From assembly GCA_902773035.1 (NCBI GenBank), contig CACYDB010000090.1:1-10124 (forward strand): a stretch of DNA of 10,124 nucleotides, in the 5' to 3' direction. This DNA is from an uncultured Ruminococcus sp. (GTDB lineage Bacteria > Bacillota > Clostridia > Oscillospirales > Acutalibacteraceae). The translations under genes were made by a program, and so were the position numbers. Of the stretch, positions 7,113 through 10,124 are shown one piece after another (the first letter of the stretch is position 1; each line of letters opens with the position of its first letter). The notes below the pieces were generated by a model, which was not told where the DNA came from, made no database searches, and worked only from the letters and a program-made list of their open reading frames with translations.

Positions 7113-7136
7113 TGTTACATCAACGTTATTGTAACA
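7113..7136. repeat. Inverted repeat TGTTACA / TGTAACA
   Basis: Seven-bp perfect arms (7113-7119 and 7130-7136) are separated by 10 nt, ending one base before the first hairpin repeat unit. There is no T run after it, so it is not an ordinary terminator. The right arm also overlaps AACACCGT, which can pair instead with ACGGTGTT at 7078-7085. It may be an operator-like site, part of the repeat element, or an alternative fold of the folD 3' end. Confidence 0.45.
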
Positions 7137-7137
7137 C

Positions 7138-7168
7138 CGTAGGGGGCAGTCTCCGCGCTGCCCCGCTC
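7138..7168 (+). repeat. Hairpin repeat unit A (CGTAGGGG...CGCTC)
   Basis: A 31-nt unit: CGTAG, then a 7-bp stem GGGGCAG (7143-7149) / CTGCCCC (7158-7164) with an 8-nt loop TCTCCGCG, then GCTC. It matches unit B (minus strand, 7252 to 7222) at 23 of 31 positions. Three of the differences on each side of the stem are paired and compensatory. The CGTAGGGG...CCCCG form resembles palindromic intergenic repeats common in gut Clostridia. Confidence 0.7.
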
Positions 7169-7221
7169 ACTTCTCATACATCATACCTTTCACTAAAGGA
7201 GTACATTGTTATATTGGAAAA

Positions 7222-7252
7222 GAGCGGGCGGGCACAGAGACCCGCCCCTACG
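7222..7252 (-). repeat. Hairpin repeat unit B, inverted copy of unit A
   Basis: Read on the minus strand this begins CGTAGGGGCGGGTCTC and ends in CGCTC. The 7-bp stem is GGGCGGG with CCCGCCC (plus-strand 7226-7232 and 7241-7247) around an 8-nt loop. It faces unit A, so the pair bounds a 115-bp segment (7138-7252). Confidence 0.7.
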
Positions 7253-7331
7253 ATAAATGTCAGGTGTTTTATTAAACAAAGGAGTAGAACATATCCTCTC
7301 GCAGCAGACCTAACGAGGAAATAAAAAATAC

Positions 7332-7360
7332 TTGACAATGAAAGACTGTTGTGTTATAGT
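7332..7360 (+). promoter_or_regulatory. Sigma-A promoter of the rplU-prp-rpmA operon
   Basis: TTGACA (7332-7337) is a perfect -35. TATAGT (7355-7360) matches the -10 in 5 of 6 bases, and the spacer is exactly 17 nt. This is the strongest promoter in the window, as expected for ribosomal protein genes. Transcription should begin near 7367, at the start of the L21 leader. Confidence 0.9.
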
Positions 7361-7364
7361 ATAT

Positions 7365-7431
7365 AAGCCGCATATTGTGGGCTTTAAGCGCGGTCGCGCG
7401 CCTACGAATAGCGAGACTAAATTAAGGATGG
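7365..7431 (+). ncRNA. L21 leader RNA (ribosomal protein leader upstream of rplU)
   Basis: The transcribed leader before rplU has a hairpin AAGCC (7365-7369) / GGCTT (7380-7384), then a GCGC...GCGC hairpin (7388-7399) inside AAGCGCGGTC, then CGCCTACGAA and GCGAGACTAA before the ribosome binding site. This order and the AAGCGCGGUC and GAGACU blocks are what I recognise from the Firmicutes L21 leader family. Such leaders are thought to allow feedback control of the operon by a ribosomal protein. Exact ends are approximate; a covariance-model search against the L21 leader family would settle it. Confidence 0.7.
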
Positions 7432-7438
7432 TACTAAT

Positions 7439-7750
7439 ATGTACGCAGTTATTGAAACAGGCGGTAAGCAGTACAAGGTTGAGAAAGACCAGATCGTATT
7501 TATCGAGAAGCTTTCCGCTGAGGAAAAGGACACAGTAACTTTTGACGTAGTAGCTCTCGGAGCTGACGACGGTATCAAGGTAGGCACTCCCTACGTTGAC
7601 GGCGCTAAGGTTACAGGCGAGGTTCTCAAGAACGGTAAAGCTAAGAAAATCAGAGTTTCTACTTATAAGCCGAAAAAGGGCTCATCCAAGAGAACACTCG
7701 GTCACAGACAGCCTTACACAAAGGTTCAGATTAAGTCGATCGAGGCTTAA
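7439..7750 (+). CDS. rplU: 50S ribosomal protein bL21
   Basis: A complete 103-aa bL21. It begins MYAVIETGGKQYKVEKDQIV, the classic L21 start, and contains the conserved YKPKKGSSKRTLGHRQPYTKV stretch near residues 80-97 that contacts 23S rRNA. It is a structural protein of the large subunit. AAGGATGG (7424-7431) lies 7 nt before the ATG. It is first in the rplU-prp-rpmA operon behind a strong promoter and an L21 leader, so expression is probably high and feedback-controlled. The stop is 2 nt before the prp start. Confidence 0.98.
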   Translation: MYAVIETGGKQYKVEKDQIVFIEKLSAEEKDTVTFDVVALGADDGIKVGTPYVDGAKVTGEVLKNGKAKKIRVSTYKPKKGSSKRTLGHRQPYTKVQIKSIEA

Positions 7751-7752
7751 TT

Positions 7753-8052
7753 ATGATTGACGCGGTTTTCATAAGGAACGGAAAGGACTTTTCCGGCTAT
7801 GAGATTAGCGGTCATTCCGATTATTCCGAGCAGGGCAGCGACATTGTCTGCGCGGCGGTAAGCTCCGCGGCGTACCTGACGGCAAATCTGATTACCGATT
7901 TCTTTATGATCAAAGCGGACATCGAATTATCCGACGGTTATATGAAGTTGACCGCCGACGCTGACAGACTTATCGACGGTCTGTACCAGCATATGCTTCA
8001 ATTACAGGAGCAATACAGCAAATATATTAAAGTAACAATTTCGGAGGTGTAA
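7753..8052 (+). CDS. prp: Prp, ribosomal-processing cysteine protease (YsxB family)
   Basis: Prp removes the N-terminal extension of ribosomal protein bL27 in Firmicutes and relatives. The 99-aa protein has the Prp core: GHSDYSEQGSDIVCAAVSS (20-38), with the catalytic dyad H21 and C33, matching H22/C34 described for Staphylococcus aureus Prp. The length fits the family. It lies between rplU and rpmA, the usual location, and the rpmA product carries the cleavable extension, so enzyme and substrate are encoded together. The start is 2 nt after rplU. Its ribosome binding site (GAGG, 7742-7745) is weaker than that of its neighbours, which would fit a low protease level translated by coupling to rplU. 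Confidence 0.95.
   Translation: MIDAVFIRNGKDFSGYEISGHSDYSEQGSDIVCAAVSSAAYLTANLITDFFMIKADIELSDGYMKLTADADRLIDGLYQHMLQLQEQYSKYIKVTISEV
8043..8049 (+). promoter_or_regulatory. Ribosome binding site of rpmA inside the end of prp
   Basis: GGAGGTG is near-perfect and lies 7 nt before the rpmA ATG. It is formed by the last codons of prp, so rpmA gets a strong site while prp itself has a weak one. Confidence 0.8.
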
Positions 8053-8056
8053 GGTT

Positions 8057-8341
8057 ATGCTTAAGATAAACATCCAGTTATTCGCTCATAAAAAAGGTAT
8101 GGGTTCCACAAAGAACGGCCGTGACTCAGAGTCAAAGCGTCTCGGCGTTAAGCGCGCTGACGGACAGAAGGTTCTCGCGGGCAACATTCTCGTAAAGCAG
8201 AGAGGAACTCACATTCACCCGGGTCAGAACGTTGGCATCGGCAAGGATGACACTCTTTTCGCTAAGGTTGACGGCGTTCTTCGCTTTGAGCGCGTCGGCA
8301 AAGACAGAAAGCGCGCGAGCGTTTATCCTGTAGAGCAGTAA
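8057..8341 (+). CDS. rpmA: 50S ribosomal protein bL27, with Prp-cleaved N-terminal extension
   Basis: A 94-aa bL27 precursor. The N-terminus MLKINIQLFAHKKGMGSTKN shows the Firmicutes extension ending in QLF, followed by AHKKG of the mature protein. Prp is known to cut after this Phe, here F9/A10, to expose the flexible N-terminus that reaches the peptidyl transferase centre. The rest is typical: NGRDSESKRLGVKRADGQ, GNILVKQRGTHIHPGQNVGIGKDDTLFA and a C-terminus ending VYPVEQ. Residue numbers in the mature protein are therefore 9 lower. It is the last gene of the operon, 4 nt after prp, and is followed by a terminator. Confidence 0.98.
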   Translation: MLKINIQLFAHKKGMGSTKNGRDSESKRLGVKRADGQKVLAGNILVKQRGTHIHPGQNVGIGKDDTLFAKVDGVLRFERVGKDRKRASVYPVEQ

Positions 8342-8347
8342 TTACGG

Positions 8348-8373
8348 GGGCTGACTTAGGTCAGCCCTTTTTT
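8348..8373 (+). terminator. Rho-independent terminator after rpmA
   Basis: An 8-bp perfect stem GGGCTGAC (8348-8355) / GTCAGCCC (8360-8367) with a TTAG loop is followed by six T residues (8368-8373). It lies 6 nt after the rpmA stop and separates the ribosomal protein operon from obg. Since no good promoter is seen between it and obg, partial readthrough may feed obg. Confidence 0.93.
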
Positions 8374-8398
8374 AATTCGCAATTCGTAATTTGCATTA
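8374..8398. repeat. A/T-rich AATTCG-type intergenic repeat
   Basis: The stretch after the terminator reads as degenerate near-tandem AATTCGCAATTCGTAATTTGC units (ATTCGNAATTC-like). Such repeats are scattered between genes in many clostridial genomes; on the minus strand they translate to NYELRI-type strings often seen in spurious predicted proteins. Recognition is from memory of that pattern, not from a search. Confidence 0.4.
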
Positions 8399-8418
8399 AT
8401 AAAACCGGAGGTTTTAAT

Positions 8419-9690
8419 ATGTTTGTAGATATAGCGAAAATTTATATAAAAGCAGGCGACGGCGGCGACGGAGCGGTAGCCTTTCACCGCGAGAAGTACG
8501 TAGCCGCGGGCGGTCCCGACGGCGGTGACGGCGGCAGGGGAGGCAACGTTGTCTTTCAGGCTGACACAAATATCTCGACTCTCGCCGACTTCCGCTACAA
8601 GCGTAAGTATGTTGCTCAGAAGGGCGAGAACGGCAAGGGCGACCGCAAAAGAGGTAAAAACGCTCCCGATCTGATCGTAAAGGTTCCGCTCGGAACACTC
8701 GTCAAGGACGCGAATACGGGCAGGATCATCGCCGATATAAGCACCAAGGAGCCCGTGACCGTCGCCAAGGGCGGCAAGGGAGGCTGGGGAAATCCTCATT
8801 TCGCCACTCCCACACGTCAGGTCCCGAGGTTCGCAAAGCCCGGACTTCCGGGCGAGGAGTTTGAAGTCACCCTCGAGCTGAAGCTTCTTGCTGACGTAGG
8901 TCTTGTAGGCTTTCCAAACGTCGGCAAATCGACTCTCGTATCAGTGGTTTCCGAGGCTAAGCCCGAAATCGCGAACTACCATTTCACAACAATTACTCCC
9001 GTTCTGGGCGTTGTGTCGATGGGCGAGGGCTCAAGCTTCGTAATGGCTGATATCCCGGGTCTTATTGAGGGCGCGTGGCAGGGAGTAGGTCTCGGACACC
9101 AGTTCCTGCGTCACGTCGAGCGCTGCCGTATGCTCGTGCATATCGTGGATATAAGCGGCTCCGACGGTCGTGACCCCTACGAAGATTTCAAAATCATCAA
9201 CAGCGAGCTTGAAAAGTTCAATCCCGAGCTTGCCAAGCGTCCGATGATCGTAGCGGGCAACAAGTGCGATATGTGCACGGACGAGCAGATCGCCGATTAC
9301 AGAAAATATATAGAGGATATGGGCTACGACTTCTTTCCGATTATGGCGGCTATCCGCTACGACGTTGACCCGCTCCTCAAAAAGATACAGGAAATGCTCT
9401 CAAAGCTTCCGCCGATCGAGCGCTATGAGCCCGAGCCTGAGCCTGTTGTCAAGGCAGAGGACTTCTCCGACCACAGCGTTAAGGTCACAAAGGTTGACGG
9501 AATTTACAACGTAGAGGGCAAGTGGCTCTATAACATTATGCGCTCGGTAAACTTCGACGACTACGAGAGTATGAACTATTTCCAGAACGTAATGATGAAC
9601 AACGGCGTATTTGACGCGCTCAGAGAAGCGGGAATAGAGGAGGGCGATACCGTCAGCCTCTACGACGTTGAGTTTGACTTTGTGGAGTGA
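8419..9690 (+). CDS. obg: Obg/CgtA GTPase, ribosome assembly and stress control
   Basis: Obg is a cytoplasmic GTPase that binds the large ribosomal subunit late in assembly and links growth to (p)ppGpp. The 423-aa protein has all three domains. The glycine-rich Obg fold (1-158) includes GDGGDGAVAFHREKY and GGPDGGDGGRGGNV. The G domain (about 159-330) has G1 GFPNVGKS (164-171), G2 around TT 190-191, G3 DIPG (211-214) and G4 NKCD (281-284). The OCT domain (about 345-423) ends in YDVEFDFVE. Length is close to B. subtilis Obg (428 aa). Deviations: switch II reads EGAWQGVGLGH with W220, where His, Ser or Ala is usual, and the G5 loop reads PIMAAI rather than a PISA-type sequence. The start is 7 nt after GGAGG (8407-8411). 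mrnC follows directly. Confidence 0.97.
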   Translation: MFVDIAKIYIKAGDGGDGAVAFHREKYVAAGGPDGGDGGRGGNVVFQADTNISTLADFRYKRKYVAQKGENGKGDRKRGKNAPDLIVKVPLGTLVKDANTGRIIADISTKEPVTVAKGGKGGWGNPHFATPTRQVPRFAKPGLPGEEFEVTLELKLLADVGLVGFPNVGKSTLVSVVSEAKPEIANYHFTTITPVLGVVSMGEGSSFVMADIPGLIEGAWQGVGLGHQFLRHVERCRMLVHIVDISGSDGRDPYEDFKIINSELEKFNPELAKRPMIVAGNKCDMCTDEQIADYRKYIEDMGYDFFPIMAAIRYDVDPLLKKIQEMLSKLPPIERYEPEPEPVVKAEDFSDHSVKVTKVDGIYNVEGKWLYNIMRSVNFDDYESMNYFQNVMMNNGVFDALREAGIEEGDTVSLYDVEFDFVE

Positions 9691-9692
9691 TT

Positions 9693-10103
9693 ATGGAAAC
9701 GATTCTTGATACAAATTCTGACGCGCGGCAGTATTCGCCTCAGACTCTCGCCTTTATCGGCGATACCGTCTACGAGCTGTTTGTGCGCGAGAGCCTTGTC
9801 ACAGAGGCTAACCGACCCGTAGGCGAGCTCAACCGCAGAAAAGTCAAGCTTGTACGGTGCGAGGCTCAGGCTGAGGCGTTCAAAATCATTGAGCCTATGC
9901 TTACCGAGGAGGAACTTGCCGTTTATAAGCGCGGCAGGAACGCTTTTACAAAGAATACTCCGAAAAATTCAAGCGTAGCAGACTATCACTGCGCCACAGG
10001 CGTTGAGGCGTTGTTCGGATATTTATACCTTAAAGGCTCTGTGGACAGGCTCAGAGAGCTGTTCGCGGTGATTTCCGACAGCCTTGAAGCTAAGGATAAT
10101 TGA
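9693..10103 (+). CDS. mrnC: MrnC, Mini-ribonuclease III
   Basis: Mini-III is a homodimeric RNase III-type nuclease with only the catalytic domain and no double-stranded RNA-binding domain; it matures the ends of 23S rRNA in Firmicutes. The 136-aa protein has the RNase III signature FIGDTVYELFVRESL (21-35) with catalytic D24, and the second catalytic motif YHCATGVEALFGYLYL (98-113) with E105. The GRNAFTKNTPKN segment (81-92) is the usual Mini-III lysine-rich loop. Length fits the family. I chose ATG 9693, 5 nt after GGAG (9684-9687); a GTG at 9687 is in frame but lies inside that binding site. The start is 2 nt after obg, so the two genes are probably co-translated, and both act in ribosome maturation. 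The typical cysS neighbour of Bacillus is not visible; only 21 nt remain after the stop. Confidence 0.96.
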   Translation: METILDTNSDARQYSPQTLAFIGDTVYELFVRESLVTEANRPVGELNRRKVKLVRCEAQAEAFKIIEPMLTEEELAVYKRGRNAFTKNTPKNSSVADYHCATGVEALFGYLYLKGSVDRLRELFAVISDSLEAKDN

Positions 10104-10124
10104 GACAATAACTACAATTCTGAT

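Larger units (their letters stand above)
7035..7331. other. Intergenic region with inverted hairpin repeats; no protein gene seen
   Basis: Between folD and the rplU promoter there is about 300 nt with no credible gene. It holds an inverted repeat at 7113-7136, a pair of inverted 31-nt hairpin units (7138-7168 and 7222-7252) and short repeats: ACGGTGTT (7078-7085) complementary to AACACCGT (7133-7140), and AAAGGAGTA twice (7195-7203 and 7278-7286). The only reading frame through it has no family resemblance and is translated from the repeats. Confidence 0.7.

Noticed and set aside
7139..7164. Hairpin unit A as a terminator for folD
   Set aside because: The stem is GC-rich, but the following bases (GCTCACTTCTC) are not a T run, and the unit is matched by an inverted copy, which fits a repeat element better.
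7112..7324. 70-codon plus-strand open frame from a TTG in the folD-rplU gap
   Set aside because: It reads straight through the two hairpin repeats and the inverted repeat, giving low-complexity Arg/Pro-rich sequence; no upstream binding site at the start.
7332..7538. 68-codon plus-strand open frame starting in the rplU promoter
   Set aside because: Begins within the -35 box, crosses the L21 leader and runs into rplU in another frame.
8356..8799. 147-codon minus-strand open frame opposite obg
   Set aside because: Antisense to the Obg glycine-rich domain. Its start (NYELRIKKGLT) is the translation of the AATTCG-type repeat and terminator.
9687..9692. Upstream GTG start for mrnC overlapping the obg stop
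   Set aside because: The GTG is part of GGAGTGA, the binding site for the ATG at 9693.
1..10124. CRISPR array, tRNA/rRNA genes, insertion sequence transposase, toxin-antitoxin or defence genes
   Set aside because: No regularly spaced repeats, cloverleaf sequence, transposase motifs or defence domains were seen on either strand.

Overview
The window looks like chromosomal DNA of a strictly anaerobic low-GC-type Gram-positive bacterium of the class Clostridia, most likely from the Ruminococcaceae/Oscillospiraceae (a Ruminococcus-like genome). The reasons are a HydABC-type [FeFe] hydrogenase, the DUF4250 small protein, an M16 peptidase pair of the YfmF/YfmH type, the Firmicutes-style L21 leader, an L27 with a Prp-cleaved N-terminal extension, and the Obg/Mini-III context. 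The genus is an inference from gene content and cannot be proven here.

Region 1 (1-2531): the 3' end of hydB and the whole of hydA, two subunits of an electron-bifurcating NADH/ferredoxin-dependent [FeFe] hydrogenase. They end at a strong UUCG-loop terminator. Region 2 (2540-2838): a small convergent gene on the minus strand (58 aa, DUF4250 family), followed by a promoter region that appears to fire in both directions. Region 3 (2839-7034): a tightly packed plus-strand operon: yfmF (catalytically dead M16 homologue), yfmH (M16 with an intact HxxEH zinc site), lgt (prolipoprotein diacylglyceryl transferase) and folD (one-carbon/folate metabolism). The genes overlap or abut, and folD starts 56 nt inside lgt.

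Region 4 (7035-7438): 404 nt without a protein gene. It contains an inverted pair of 31-nt hairpin repeats whose stems differ by compensatory base changes, then a near-consensus sigma-A promoter and an L21 leader RNA. Region 5 (7439-8373): the ribosomal operon rplU (bL21) - prp (protease) - rpmA (bL27), closed by a terminator. Prp sits directly before its own substrate: the L27 precursor carries the short N-terminal extension that Prp removes. Region 6 (8374-10103): obg (GTPase, ribosome assembly) and mrnC (Mini-RNase III, 23S rRNA maturation), overlapping or adjacent and therefore probably co-transcribed. Regions 5 and 6 together form a ribosome-biogenesis block.

Most of the window is conserved housekeeping sequence. 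I see no convincing undescribed multi-gene system. The items most worth a second look are the covarying inverted hairpin pair, the lgt/folD overlap, the active/inactive M16 pair placed with lgt and folD, the unreported-size DUF4250 gene, and residue changes in the HydA H-cluster motif and in the Obg G-domain motifs.
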